DNA of 64,000 nt from Mycolicibacterium boenickei (GTDB lineage: Bacteria > Actinomycetota > Actinomycetes > Mycobacteriales > Mycobacteriaceae). Shown here in pieces: positions 52,812 to 62,213 of the stretch. Below the pieces are notes generated by a model. The model was given only the letters and a program-made list of their open reading frames with translations, did no database searches and had not been told where the DNA came from. Position 1 is the first letter of the stretch. The number at the start of each line of letters is the position of its first letter. Location: NCBI RefSeq assembly GCF_010731295.1, contig NZ_AP022579.1:620001-684000 (forward strand). The letters run 5' to 3'. The position numbers and the translations under genes are program-made.

Positions 52812-54416
52812 GTGACCACGGAGCCCATACCCATCGCGCGAATCGGTGCATTCGCGCGATGGGTGGCGCGCACCCCGTGGCCGGTGTTCACGCTGGGCAT
52901 GCTGCAGGCCGACATCATCGGCGCACTGTTCGTTCTGGGCTTCCTGCGCTTCGGCCTGCCGCCCGAGGATCGCATCCAGCTCCAGGACCTCCCCGTGGTG
53001 AACCTGGCGATCTTCCTGGGCTACCTGTTCGTCTCGTTCACCATCGGCGCCTACCTGGCCTTGCGGCTGCTGATCCCGGTGATCCGCTGGCAGCGTCGCG
53101 ACACGCTGCTGTCCAAGTCCGACCCGGCCATCACCGAGCTGGCCCGCGTGCGGGCGCTGAAGATGCCCTTCTACCGCACCCTGATCAGCGTCACCAACTG
53201 GTTCCTCGGCTCGATCGTGTTCATCGTGGCCAGCTGGCCGGTGGCCAGCAAGTCCGCCCCGGTGGTTCTGGTCGCCACCGCCCTGGGTGCCACCGCCACG
53301 GCGATCATCGGCTACCTGCAGTCCGAGCGTGTGCTGCGGCCGGTCGCGGTGGCGGCCCTGCGCGGCGGGGTTCCGGAGAACTTCCGCGCCCCCGGGGTGA
53401 TCCTGCGCCAGGTGCTGACCTGGGTGCTGTCCACCGGCGTGCCGGTGCTGGCCATCGTGCTGGCCCTGGTAGCCAGCAAGTTCTCGATCCTGACCGCATC
53501 TGCCGACCGGCTGATCACGCCGCTGCTGCTGCTCGCCATCGCCGCACTGGTGATCGGGCTGTCCAGCACGGTGCTGGTGGCGATGTCGATCGCCGATCCG
53601 CTGCGCCAGCTGCGCTGGGCGCTGGGCGAGGTGCAGCGCGGCAACTACAACGCGCACATGCAGATCTACGACGCCAGCGAGCTGGGCCTGCTGCAGGCCG
53701 GCTTCAACGACATGGTGCGCGAGCTGGCCGAGCGGCAACGGTTGCGCGACCTGTTCGGCCGGTACGTGGGTGAGGACGTGGCCCGTCGTGCCCTGGAGCG
53801 CGGCACCGAGCTGGGCGGCCAGGAACGCGACGTGGCAGTGCTGTTCGTCGACCTGGTGGGGTCGACGCATCTCGCCTCGACGATCCCGGCCGGCGATGTG
53901 GTGAACCTGCTCAACGAGTTCTTCCGCGTCATCGTCGACACCGTCAACCGGCACGGCGGGTTCGTCAACAAGTTCCAGGGCGACGCGGCGCTGGCCATCT
54001 TCGGCGCCCCCATCGAGCATCCCGACGCCTCCGGCGGCGCACTGGCCGCGTCCCGCGAACTGCATGACGAGCTGCTCAGCGTGCTCGGCAGCGACACCGA
54101 GTTCGGCATCGGGGTCTCGGCCGGGCGCGCGATCGCCGGCCACATCGGCGCTCAGGCCCGCTTCGAATACACCGTGATCGGCGACCCGGTAAACGAGGCC
54201 GCCCGCCTCACCGAGCTCGCCAAGCTGGAGGAAGGCCACGTGCTGGCCTCCGCGATCGCGGTCAGCGGCGCACTCGATGCCGAGGCGCTGAGCTGGGACG
54301 TCGGCGAAATCGTGGAACTGCGCGGACGCACCGTGCCCACCCAGCTGGCACGCCCGATGAACCTGGTGCTGCCCCGCGACCTGGAGCGCGAAGCCGAAAG
54401 CGACGTGACGAGCTAG
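52812..54416 (+). CDS. membrane adenylate cyclase with HAMP domain (Rv3645-like)
   Basis: 534-residue class III adenylate cyclase making cAMP from ATP. About six membrane segments occupy residues 20-265, followed by a HAMP linker (SIADPLRQLRWALGEVQRGN) and the catalytic domain. Metal-binding aspartates lie in VLFVDLVGSTHLAS and NKFQGDAALAIFGAP, and the transition-state region is YTVIGDPVNEAARL. As a homodimer it forms two sites. M. tuberculosis Rv3645 is a major cAMP producer linked to fatty-acid tolerance. GTG 52812 follows TACGGT by six bases. Convergent with topA, five bases apart. Confidence 0.92.
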   Translation: MTTEPIPIARIGAFARWVARTPWPVFTLGMLQADIIGALFVLGFLRFGLPPEDRIQLQDLPVVNLAIFLGYLFVSFTIGAYLALRLLIPVIRWQRRDTLLSKSDPAITELARVRALKMPFYRTLISVTNWFLGSIVFIVASWPVASKSAPVVLVATALGATATAIIGYLQSERVLRPVAVAALRGGVPENFRAPGVILRQVLTWVLSTGVPVLAIVLALVASKFSILTASADRLITPLLLLAIAALVIGLSSTVLVAMSIADPLRQLRWALGEVQRGNYNAHMQIYDASELGLLQAGFNDMVRELAERQRLRDLFGRYVGEDVARRALERGTELGGQERDVAVLFVDLVGSTHLASTIPAGDVVNLLNEFFRVIVDTVNRHGGFVNKFQGDAALAIFGAPIEHPDASGGALAASRELHDELLSVLGSDTEFGIGVSAGRAIAGHIGAQARFEYTVIGDPVNEAARLTELAKLEEGHVLASAIAVSGALDAEALSWDVGEIVELRGRTVPTQLARPMNLVLPRDLEREAESDVTS

Positions 54417-54421
54417 AAGGC

Positions 54422-57247
54422 TCAGGCCTTCTTGGCCGCGGCTTTCTTCGCCGGGGCTTTCTTGGCCGCGGTTTTCTTGGCCGCGGCCTTTTTGGCGGGC
54501 GCCTTCTTGGCAGCCTTCTTCACCGGCCCGCGGGCCCGACGATCGGCCAGCAGTTCCGAGGCCCGCTCATCGGTGATCGAGGCGACGTCGTCGCCCTTGC
54601 GCAGGCTGGCGTTCGTCTCACCATCGGTGACGTACGGACCGAACCGGCCGTCCTTGATCACCATCGGCTTGCCCGATGCCGGGTCGGTGCCCAGCTCACG
54701 CAGCGGCGGAGCCGCAGCGGCCTGACGCCCACGGCGTTTCGGCTCGGCGTAGATCTTCAGCGCCTCGTCGAGGGTGATGGTGAACATCTGTTCCTCGGTG
54801 GCCAGCGAGCGAGAGTCGGTGCCGCGCTTCAGGTATGGGCCGTAGCGGCCGTTCTGCGCGGTGATCTCCTCGTTGTTCGACGGGTCGACGCCGACCACGC
54901 GCGGCAACGACAGCAGCTTGAGCGCGTCGTCGAGTGTCACCGTCTCGAGATCCATTGTGCGCAAGAGCGATCCGGTCCGCGGCTTGGGGCCCGTCGGCTT
55001 CTTGCCCTTCTTGGCCGTCGTCCCCGCATCGGGGTCCTCTGGCGGTTCGGGGAGGATCTCGGTGACGTAGGGACCGAATCGTCCGTCCTTGGCAACGATT
55101 TCGTGTCCGGTCGCCGGGTCGACGCCCAGCACACGTCCCTCTTGCGGTGTGGCGAAAGCCTTTTCGGCCAGCTCCAGGGTCAGCTCATCGGGAGTCAGCT
55201 CGTCCTTGAGGTTGGCGCGCTGCGGCTTGAGCTCACCGGGATTGTCCGGGTCGGCGATCATCCGCTCCAGGTACGGCCCGTTGCGGCCCACCCGGACCAC
55301 CACGGCGCGGCCTTCGTCATCATCAAAGAGCTTGATGGAGTTGACTTCTCGCGCGTCGATGCCTTCGAGGTTGCCGCCCACGAGGTGCTTGAGCCCACCG
55401 GCCCGGGCAATCGAACCCTCGACGCCGTGCTCACCGCCGAAGTAGAAGTTCGACAGCCAGTTGGTGCGCTGCTCCTGGCCGTTGGCGATCTCGTCGAGCT
55501 CGTCTTCCATGGCCGCGGTGAAGTCGTAATCCACCAGACGCCCGAAGTGCTGTTCCAGCAGGCCGACCACGGCGAAGGCGACCCAGGACGGCACCAGCGC
55601 GCTGCCCTTCTTCTGCACGTAGCCGCGGTCCTGGATGGTCTTGATGATCGAGCTGTACGTCGACGGACGGCCGATCCCCAGCTCTTCGAGGGCCTTGATC
55701 AGCGAGGCCTCGGTGTAGCGGGCCGGCGGACTGGTCTGGTGGCCGTCGGCGGTCAGATCGGCGGCGTCGACGCGCTGCCCCTGCGTCAGGTTCGGCAGAC
55801 GGCTCTCGGCGTCGTCGGATTCGCCGCCGGCCAGCTCGTCGATGCTCTCGACGTAGGCCTTGAGGAAGCCCGGGAACGTGATGGTGCGACCGGACGCGTT
55901 GAAGACGACCTGCTCGCCACCAGCGGCGGTGCCGGCGATCCGCAGCGACAGCGTCGTACCGCGCGCGTCGGCCATCTGCGAGGCGACGGTGCGCTGCCAG
56001 ATCAGCTCGTAGAGCCGGAACTCGTCGGTGTCGAGCTGGGCGTGCAGCTGACCCGGGGTCTGGAACACGTCACCGGCGGGGCGGATGGCCTCGTGCGCTT
56101 CCTGCGCGTTCTTGACCTTGCGGGTGTACTGCCGCGGTGACGGATGCACGTACTCGGCGCCGTAGAGCTGCTGCGCCTGGTTGCGCGCGGCATTGATGGC
56201 CGACTCCGACAGCGTGGTCGAGTCGGTACGCATGTAGGTGATGTAGCCGTTCTCGTACAGCCGCTGCGCGATGCTCATGGTGCGCTCGGAGGAGAACCGC
56301 AGCTTGCGGGCGGCTTCCTGCTGCAGCGTCGACGTCATGAACGGCGCGTAGGGGCGGCGGGTGTACGGCTTCTGCTCGACGGAGCTGACGGCCAGCTGGG
56401 CACCGCGCAGCCCGGCGGCCAGGGCTCCTGCGCTGGTCTCGTCGAGCACGAGCACCTCGTCGGGCTTCTTCAGCTGGCCCAGCGAGTCGAAATCACGGCC
56501 GGCGGCGACCCGGCGGCCGTCGACGGTGTTGAGTTTGGCGGTGAACCGCGGCGGGGTGGCCTGCGGGTCGGACACCGACGCGTCCAACTCGGCGCTGACG
56601 TCCCAGTAACCGGCGCTGCGGAACGCCATGCGCTCGCGCTCCCGCTGCACGATGATGCGGGTGGCCACCGACTGAACGCGGCCTGCCGAAAGCTTCGGCG
56701 CGACCTTCTTCCACAGCACGGGCGACACTTCGTAGCCGTAGAGCCGGTCGAGGATACGGCGGGTTTCCTGCGCATCGACCAGCGCGATATCCAGGTCACG
56801 CGGGTTTTCGGCGGCGGCGCGGATGGCAGGCTCGGTGATCTCGTGGAACACCATCCGCCGGACCGGCACCTTGGGTTTCAGGGTCTCCAGCAGGTGCCAG
56901 GCGATGGCCTCACCCTCGCGGTCACCGTCCGTCGCGAGATAGAGCTCGTCGACGCCCTTGAGCAGGTCCTTGAGTTCGGTGACGGTGCTCTTCTTGTCCG
57001 GGCTGACGATGTAGAGCGGTTCGAAGTTGTCGTCGACGTTGACTCCGAGGCGCGCCCACGGCTCACCTTTATATTTGGCCGGCACGTCAGCGGCGTTGCG
57101 CGGCAGGTCACGAATGTGCCCGCGGGAGGATTCGACCACGTAATTGGAGCCCAGGTAGCCAGCTATCTTGCGCGCTTTTGTCGGCGACTCCACGATCACG
57201 AGTCGCCGGACGTTTCCCTTGCTACCGCTGCCGCTATCGCCAGCCAA
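54422..57247 (-). CDS. topA: DNA topoisomerase I
   Basis: 941-residue type IA topoisomerase relaxing negative supercoils. The Toprim domain has RRLVIVESPTKARKIAGYLG with the catalytic Glu and, later, LATDGDREGEAIAWHLL. The active-site tyrosine lies in GYITYMRTDSTTLS. As in other mycobacteria the C-terminus lacks zinc fingers and instead has four repeated domains with GRFGPYVT or GRYGPYLK motifs, ending in a Lys/Ala tail. The start is TTG 57247 (MAGDSGSGSKGNVRRL), matching the usual actinobacterial N-terminus. Length is close to the 934-residue M. tuberculosis enzyme. Essential gene in mycobacteria. Confidence 0.96.
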   Translation of the reverse strand: MAGDSGSGSKGNVRRLVIVESPTKARKIAGYLGSNYVVESSRGHIRDLPRNAADVPAKYKGEPWARLGVNVDDNFEPLYIVSPDKKSTVTELKDLLKGVDELYLATDGDREGEAIAWHLLETLKPKVPVRRMVFHEITEPAIRAAAENPRDLDIALVDAQETRRILDRLYGYEVSPVLWKKVAPKLSAGRVQSVATRIIVQRERERMAFRSAGYWDVSAELDASVSDPQATPPRFTAKLNTVDGRRVAAGRDFDSLGQLKKPDEVLVLDETSAGALAAGLRGAQLAVSSVEQKPYTRRPYAPFMTSTLQQEAARKLRFSSERTMSIAQRLYENGYITYMRTDSTTLSESAINAARNQAQQLYGAEYVHPSPRQYTRKVKNAQEAHEAIRPAGDVFQTPGQLHAQLDTDEFRLYELIWQRTVASQMADARGTTLSLRIAGTAAGGEQVVFNASGRTITFPGFLKAYVESIDELAGGESDDAESRLPNLTQGQRVDAADLTADGHQTSPPARYTEASLIKALEELGIGRPSTYSSIIKTIQDRGYVQKKGSALVPSWVAFAVVGLLEQHFGRLVDYDFTAAMEDELDEIANGQEQRTNWLSNFYFGGEHGVEGSIARAGGLKHLVGGNLEGIDAREVNSIKLFDDDEGRAVVVRVGRNGPYLERMIADPDNPGELKPQRANLKDELTPDELTLELAEKAFATPQEGRVLGVDPATGHEIVAKDGRFGPYVTEILPEPPEDPDAGTTAKKGKKPTGPKPRTGSLLRTMDLETVTLDDALKLLSLPRVVGVDPSNNEEITAQNGRYGPYLKRGTDSRSLATEEQMFTITLDEALKIYAEPKRRGRQAAAAPPLRELGTDPASGKPMVIKDGRFGPYVTDGETNASLRKGDDVASITDERASELLADRRARGPVKKAAKKAPAKKAAAKKTAAKKAPAKKAAAKKA
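54425..54528 (-). repeat. Lys/Ala-rich tandem repeat encoding the TopA tail
   Basis: The end of topA is made of tandem copies encoding units such as KKAAAKK and KKAPAKK. The basic tail is known in mycobacterial TopA to help processive DNA binding. Confidence 0.75.
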
Positions 57248-57350
57248 CTGTGCCTACGCTCCACTTCTATAGTTGCCGCGCCACGCCCGGCAACTGACAA
57301 TTTCGCATTACGCGAGAGCCTACGCAAACCGGCTCTCCGCGTGTTCATCA

Positions 57351-57944
57351 TTAAATACGGGGCCAATGCGCCAACGCCGCGGCGTCCCCTGGTGGTTCCC
57401 CTACGTTCTCCACCAGGCGTGATAGGCGTCGGCGCCCACTGATCCGCAGGGCCGGATGCGACCCTCGGGTCCCGATCAAGGTTGGCGCGATCCCCACCCG
57501 CATCATGGCCGCGGCCAGCGCCGGGTGGGTGTCAGGCGCATGTGGGTCCAGCCCGAGCAGATAGCGGTCGTCGGCCTCGAACGTGCCCGCGGCCAGCGCC
57601 CAGGCCCGCAGCTCGCGAGCACCGGGCAGCCATCCGGCCGGAACCGTCTTGACCGCGCCCCTGGTCCAGTCCCCCGCGATCAGCATCAACTGCGGGTCCA
57701 GCGCGGTACGCACCAGCGGGTTGTTCTCGTCGGTCCGCGATATCTCCGATATCAAGCCGGCGTCGCTGATCATCTCGGCCAGACCCCGGGCGCGCCAGAG
57801 CTCATCGACGACCACCGATATCCGGGCCGCCTGTTGACCGCCCTGGCTCGCCAGCACCACCTGTCCGGGCCCGGCGAGCACCCCGGTCAGGTCGGTCACC
57901 GCAGGCGGCACCGACTCGGCCGAGAAGAAGGACAGCTGGCTCAC
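57351..57944 (-). CDS. Rv3647c-like protein of unknown function
   Basis: 197-residue protein without a recognised catalytic motif, conserved beside topA in mycobacteria (Rv3647c by synteny). It begins MSQLSFFSAESVPPAVTDLT, continues with GPGQVVLASQGGQQAARISV and DPQLMLIAGDWTRGAVKTVP, and ends SRLVENVGEPPGDAAALAHW. No signal peptide or membrane segment. GTG 57944 follows TAGTGT by six bases. It lies about 100 bases upstream of the topA start, on the same strand. Confidence 0.75.
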   Translation of the reverse strand: MSQLSFFSAESVPPAVTDLTGVLAGPGQVVLASQGGQQAARISVVVDELWRARGLAEMISDAGLISEISRTDENNPLVRTALDPQLMLIAGDWTRGAVKTVPAGWLPGARELRAWALAAGTFEADDRYLLGLDPHAPDTHPALAAAMMRVGIAPTLIGTRGSHPALRISGRRRLSRLVENVGEPPGDAAALAHWPRI

Positions 57945-57950
57945 GAATTG

Positions 57951-57956
57951 ACACTA
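57951..57956 (-). promoter_or_regulatory. -10 box of leaderless Rv3647c-like gene
   Basis: TAGTGT on the minus strand ends six bases before GTG 57944; the cspA terminator lies just upstream. Confidence 0.5.
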
Positions 57957-57972
57957 AGCCAGCGAGAGCCGC

Positions 57973-58025
57973 AAAAACGAGAACACCCCCGCGGTGTCCG
58001 ATGCGGACTCACACGGGGGTGTCTC
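57973..58025 (-). terminator. intrinsic terminator of cspA
   Basis: Downstream of cspA on the minus strand, ACACCCCCG (58022-58014) pairs with CGGGGGTGT (57991-57983), extended by GAGA/TCTC-like flanks, and is followed by CGTTTTTG (T-run at 57977-57973). This is a strong GC stem with a U-tract, one of the few classical terminators here. Confidence 0.85.
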
Positions 58026-58041
58026 GTTGGGTTTGTTTGGC

Positions 58042-58245
58042 TCAGATGGCCCGAACACCCGTGGCCTGCGGCCCCTTGGGGCTCTGGCCAACCTCGAACT
58101 CAACCTTCTGGTTCTCCTCCAGGGTGCGGAATCCGCTGCCCTGAATTTCCGTGTAGTGGACAAACACGTCGGCAGAGCCGTCCTCCGGAGCAATGAAGCC
58201 GAAGCCCTTTTCCGCGTTGAACCACTTCACAGTTCCCTGTGGCAT
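58042..58245 (-). CDS. cspA: cold-shock protein CspA
   Basis: 67-residue single cold-shock domain binding single-stranded nucleic acids. RNP1 KGFGFI (residues 13-18) and RNP2 VFVHY (27-31) are intact, in [18 protein letters not shown]. It acts as an RNA chaperone and transcription antiterminator. A GAAGGAAAG ribosome-binding site precedes ATG 58245. The preceding region to 58542 is long and contains an inverted repeat, consistent with a structured leader as in other csp genes. Rv3648c ortholog. Confidence 0.97.
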   Translation of the reverse strand: MPQGTVKWFNAEKGFGFIAPEDGSADVFVHYTEIQGSGFRTLEENQKVEFEVGQSPKGPQATGVRAI

Positions 58246-58360
58246 CTTTTGTTCTTTCCTTCTCTTTCAACCGGGTGCGGTCCACCGACTTCCGATGTAC
58301 CGGGCCCGTTCCGACCGCCATCCTTCGTGGCGTCGCCCGGAACTGACCCGACCTACAACC

Positions 58361-58397
58361 CTCGCAGGAACCGCGATCGCAACGACGATCCTGCGAG
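58361..58397. promoter_or_regulatory. inverted repeat in cspA upstream region
   Basis: CTCGCAGGA (58361-58369) and TCCTGCGAG (58389-58397) form a perfect 9-bp inverted repeat with a 19-base spacer, about 115 bases upstream of cspA. The 58246-58542 gap otherwise holds the csp leader, the ribosome-binding site of the helicase gene, and no other gene that I can support. Confidence 0.5.
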
Positions 58398-58542
58398 TGC
58401 GAGTACAAACACAGAAGCTGCGACCGTGATCAGTCAACCATGTTCGGGTCGGCTGCGACAGTCTTGGCGTCCGGCGCGTGGTGAACAATTCGTTTACAAA
58501 TCCGACTCCATGTCGGTGGGCTAGATCGCAGGAGGACAAACG

Positions 58543-60897
58543 GTGCTGGATCAGGGGTCAGATTTCGGCCGTGAGCTGCTAGCTTGCGCCGTCGACGGCA
58601 CCCCGGCCGGCGAAGATCCGCTACGCCATGTTGCGGATATCCCTCCGCGGCAGGGCAAACCACAACAGTGGCCGCAATGGGCCCATCCGGAGGTTGTTCA
58701 GGCGTTGACCGACCGTGGGATCGCCGCCCCGTGGTCGCATCAGCTCGCCGCCGCGGAGCTGGCCCACGACGGACGCCACGTCGTCGTGTCCACCGGAACC
58801 GCGTCGGGCAAGTCTCTGGCCTACCAACTGCCGATCCTGTCGGCGCTGGCCGAGGACCGGCAGGCCCGGGTGCTCTACCTGTCACCGACGAAGGCACTCG
58901 GCCACGACCAGCTGCGCACCGCGCAGCAGCTGACCGAGACCGTGACCGCGCTGCGCGACGTCGCACCGGCCCCGTACGACGGTGACAGCCCCACCGAGGT
59001 GCGCCGGTTCGCCAGGGAACGATCCCGCTGGATCTTCTCCAACCCCGACATGATCCACCTGTCGCTGCTGCGCAACCATGCCCGCTGGGCGGTGTTCCTG
59101 CGCCACCTGAAGTTCGTCGTCGTCGACGAATGTCATTACTACCGCGGCATTTTCGGCTCCAACGTGGCGATGGTGCTGCGCAGGCTGCTGCGGTTGTGTG
59201 CGCGGTACGCACCTGATGGCGCCGGCCCGACGGTGATCTTCGCCAGTGCCACCACGGCGTCACCGGCCGAGACCGCCGCCGAGCTGATCGGCCAGACGGT
59301 CGCCGAGGTGACCGAGGACGGCTCCCCGCAGGGTGCCCGCACGATCGCGCTGTGGGAACCGGCCCTGCTGGACGATCTCACCGGCGAGAACGGCGCGCCG
59401 GTCCGGCGTTCGGCCGGCGCCGAGGCCGCCCGCGTGATGGCCGATCTGATGACCGAGGGCGCCCGCACCCTGACGTTCGTCCGGTCCCGGCGCGGCGCCG
59501 AGCTCACCGCCCTGGGAACACGGGCCCGGTTGGAGGACACCGCACCGGAGCTGGCCGAACAGGTGGCCTCCTATCGCGCCGGATATCTCGCCGAGGACCG
59601 GCGCGAGTTGGAACACGCGCTGACCGACGGCCGGCTGCGTGGGCTCGCCACCACCAACGCGCTGGAACTCGGTATCGACATCGCCGGACTGGACGCGGTG
59701 GTGCTGGCCGGTTTTCCCGGCACCGTCACCTCGTTCTGGCAGCAGGCAGGCCGGTCCGGCCGGCGCGGCCAGGGCGCACTGATCGTGTTGATCGCCCGTG
59801 ACGATCCGCTGGACACCTACCTCGTGCACCACCCGGCTGCATTGTTGGACAAGCCGATCGAGCGGGTGGTGATCGACCCGACGAATCCGCACGTGCTGGG
59901 CCCACAACTACTTTGTGCCGCGGCCGAGTTGCCGCTCACCGCGGCCGAGGTCCGGCTGTGGAACGCCGAGGCGGTGGCCGAGACCCTGGTCGACGACGGG
60001 TTGTTGCGCAAGCGTCCGAGCGGCTACTTCCCCGCTCCCGGCGTGGATCCGCACCCGGCGGTCGACATCCGCGGCTCCAGCGGAGGCCAGATCGCGATCC
60101 TGGAAGCCGATACGGGACGGATGCTGGGCAGCACCGGCGCCGGCCGGGCGGCAGCCTCTCTGCATCCCGGCGCGGTGTATCTGCATCAGGGTGAGACGTA
60201 CCTGGTCGACTCGCTGTCGTTCGAGGATGGCGTCGCGTTCGTCTACGCCGCCGATCCCGGCTACAGCACGTTCGCCAGGGAACTCACCGACATATCCGTC
60301 ACCGGGCCCGGAGAACGAAAAACGTTCGGGCCGGTCACGGTGGGTCTGGTTCCGGTGTCGGTGACCAACACCGTGGTCGGCTACCTGCGCCGCCGCATCG
60401 ACGGCGAGGTCATCGATTTCGTGGAGCTGGACATGCCGCCGAGCACCCTGGACACCATGGCGGTGATGTGCACCATCACCCCGGAAGCCTTGCAGGACAG
60501 CGGCATTGGCCCACTGTCCGTACCGGGGAGTCTGCACGCCGCCGAACACGCATCGATCGGGCTGCTACCGCTGGTGGCCAGCTGCGACCGGGGCGACATC
60601 GGCGGGGTATCGACGGCCGTGGGCCCGGTCGACGGTCTGCCGTCGATCTTCGTCTACGACGGATATCCGGGGGGCGCCGGCTTCGCAGACCGCGGATTCC
60701 GCAATCTGAGTACCTGGTGGGGCGCGACCGCCGATGCGATCGAGGCGTGTAAGTGCCCGCAGGGTTGCCCTTCGTGTGTGCAGTCACCGAAGTGCGGCAA
60801 CGGCAACGACCCGCTGGACAAAACGGGCGCGGTAAAAGTGCTCCGCCTGGTGCTCGGCGCGCTGAGTACGTCCTCAGCGATCCCCCGACCGCGTTGA
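58543..60897 (+). CDS. DEAD/DEAH-box helicase with DUF1998, MrfA/Rv3649-like
   Basis: 784-residue superfamily 2 helicase. Motif I is STGTASGKSLAYQ, Ia YLSPTKALGHDQ, motif II VVDECHYYRG, motif III FASATTASP, and motif VI QAGRSGRRGQGA. The C-terminal DUF1998 domain has a four-cysteine site CKCPQGCPSCVQSPKC, which in Bacillus MrfA coordinates zinc and is required for mitomycin-C repair. DNA repair is therefore the likely role. GTG 58543 has GGAGGAC upstream. Rv3649 ortholog by synteny, divergent from cspA. Confidence 0.92.
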   Translation: MLDQGSDFGRELLACAVDGTPAGEDPLRHVADIPPRQGKPQQWPQWAHPEVVQALTDRGIAAPWSHQLAAAELAHDGRHVVVSTGTASGKSLAYQLPILSALAEDRQARVLYLSPTKALGHDQLRTAQQLTETVTALRDVAPAPYDGDSPTEVRRFARERSRWIFSNPDMIHLSLLRNHARWAVFLRHLKFVVVDECHYYRGIFGSNVAMVLRRLLRLCARYAPDGAGPTVIFASATTASPAETAAELIGQTVAEVTEDGSPQGARTIALWEPALLDDLTGENGAPVRRSAGAEAARVMADLMTEGARTLTFVRSRRGAELTALGTRARLEDTAPELAEQVASYRAGYLAEDRRELEHALTDGRLRGLATTNALELGIDIAGLDAVVLAGFPGTVTSFWQQAGRSGRRGQGALIVLIARDDPLDTYLVHHPAALLDKPIERVVIDPTNPHVLGPQLLCAAAELPLTAAEVRLWNAEAVAETLVDDGLLRKRPSGYFPAPGVDPHPAVDIRGSSGGQIAILEADTGRMLGSTGAGRAAASLHPGAVYLHQGETYLVDSLSFEDGVAFVYAADPGYSTFARELTDISVTGPGERKTFGPVTVGLVPVSVTNTVVGYLRRRIDGEVIDFVELDMPPSTLDTMAVMCTITPEALQDSGIGPLSVPGSLHAAEHASIGLLPLVASCDRGDIGGVSTAVGPVDGLPSIFVYDGYPGGAGFADRGFRNLSTWWGATADAIEACKCPQGCPSCVQSPKCGNGNDPLDKTGAVKVLRLVLGALSTSSAIPRPR

Positions 60898-61096
60898 CGA
60901 CCGACCCCTCGACGGCCGACGACACGGATCGACAACTACGTGGCTGCATTCGGCCACGCCGAACACACAGACGTTGCGACGAACGGTCGGACAACGCGAT
61001 CCGTTCCCAATCCCGGAGGCCGGGCGCAGTGGCAAATTACGTGAACTCACTCATGTTTGCAAGCCGACAGCCCCAAGTTCGGATACCTGTGACCGT

Positions 61097-61121
61097 AATC
61101 CGCAGTTTTCCGGTGCGGATT
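61097..61121. promoter_or_regulatory. inverted repeat before the Rv3651-like gene
   Basis: AATCCGCA (61097-61104) and TGCGGATT (61114-61121) form a perfect 8-bp inverted repeat. The 60898-61187 gap shows no further gene; M. tuberculosis carries PE33 (Rv3650) near this position, which I do not see here. Confidence 0.4.
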
Positions 61122-61174
61122 CCGTCGCCGTCGGGTCCGCCATCCGGCGTCCGGGCAGCTACGGGCATCGCCGG

Positions 61175-61180
61175 TAAAAT
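61175..61180 (+). promoter_or_regulatory. -10 box of leaderless Rv3651-like gene
   Basis: TAAAAT ends seven bases before ATG 61188 and supports that start over the ATG at 61179, which overlaps the box. Confidence 0.5.
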
Positions 61181-61187
61181 GCCGCGC

Positions 61188-62213
61188 ATGACCCACGACT
61201 GGCTGCTCGTGGAGACACTGGGTAGCGAGCCTGTGGTGGTCGCACGAGGTCTGCAAACGAAGAACCTCGTCCCGATCAGTGTGTTTCTACGCCGAAATCC
61301 GCACCTGATGGCAATTCAGAGCGCCATCAGGGAAACCGTGCAGGCCGGCCAGGGCCTCAGCAGCATCACACCCAAGAATGACCGCGTAATCCGCACCGAG
61401 GTGGTGCGGATGTCCGACGGACAGATCCACGGGGTGCACGTCTGGATCGGGCCGACCGATGCCGAGCCGCCACAACGCCCAGTTCCGGGCCCGCTGGTCT
61501 GGGACCTGACGACGGGCGTGGCCACCGATACCGCCGAATCGTTGCTCAACAGCGGAATGAACCCGGAAACCGAAGCCACCCACGACCGGGCGTTCGCCGA
61601 TGATCTGCCCGCCAAGGACCTCAACAGCAGTGAAGCCAAGGTGCTGGCCATGACGATCAAGCCCGTCGTCGGCAACACTTTGTGCACCACCTGGGATGTC
61701 ACCGACCACCGTGGAGAGCTCATCACAGTGGGATTCGTGGCGCGCGTGGCACTCGAGCCTCAGGACGACGGCTCGGAGCGGCTGATCTGCCGGGCGATGA
61801 ATTGGCGCAGCGAGCGCGAAAAGCCCGCGGTGCGCCCCGACAATCTGGCCCAGCGCATCCTCGACGGGCTGGCCCGGCCCGGCGTGCACCGGGCACTGGT
61901 CGGCCTCGACGACTGGAAGCTGCTGAAATGGCTCGACGAACCCGCACCGTTCTTCGACTGGCGCAACCGCGATGGCGGGCCCGCCCGCATCCACCCGGCC
62001 GATGCCCGGCACATGGCCCGGATGACCACGGATTTCTCCGACGGCATCGCCACGGCCGTGCTGCGGATGCGCGCCGAAGACGGGGGCTGGCAGCCCGTGC
62101 ACATGACGATCAACCGGATCGAGCTCGATGACGACACCTTCGCCGGGCTGATCGCGCTTCGGCTGCCGACCGACGACGAGGTCGCCGCGGCAGACCTCGA
62201 CGAACTCGACTAA
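61188..62213 (+). CDS. Rv3651-like protein, tandem PAS/GAF-like folds
   Basis: 341-residue cytoplasmic protein (MTHDWLLVETLGSEPVVVAR) conserved in mycobacteria beside the tad genes. Its sequence alternates strands and helices in repeated sensor-like blocks: GVHVWIGPTDAEPP, WDVTDHRGELITVGFVARV, RAMNWRSEREKP, MRAEDGGWQPVHMTINRIEL. This pattern, with INRIELDDDTFAGLIALRL near the end, fits the PAS/GAF-like architecture reported for Rv3651, suggesting a ligand sensor or signalling scaffold. Molecular function is unproven. Start supported by TAAAAT. Its stop overlaps the convergent tad gene by four bases. Confidence 0.8.
   Translation: MTHDWLLVETLGSEPVVVARGLQTKNLVPISVFLRRNPHLMAIQSAIRETVQAGQGLSSITPKNDRVIRTEVVRMSDGQIHGVHVWIGPTDAEPPQRPVPGPLVWDLTTGVATDTAESLLNSGMNPETEATHDRAFADDLPAKDLNSSEAKVLAMTIKPVVGNTLCTTWDVTDHRGELITVGFVARVALEPQDDGSERLICRAMNWRSEREKPAVRPDNLAQRILDGLARPGVHRALVGLDDWKLLKWLDEPAPFFDWRNRDGGPARIHPADARHMARMTTDFSDGIATAVLRMRAEDGGWQPVHMTINRIELDDDTFAGLIALRLPTDDEVAAADLDELD

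Noticed and set aside
60898..61187. PE-family gene expected here from M. tuberculosis gene order
   Set aside because: No PE-type N-terminus is encoded in any frame of this gap.
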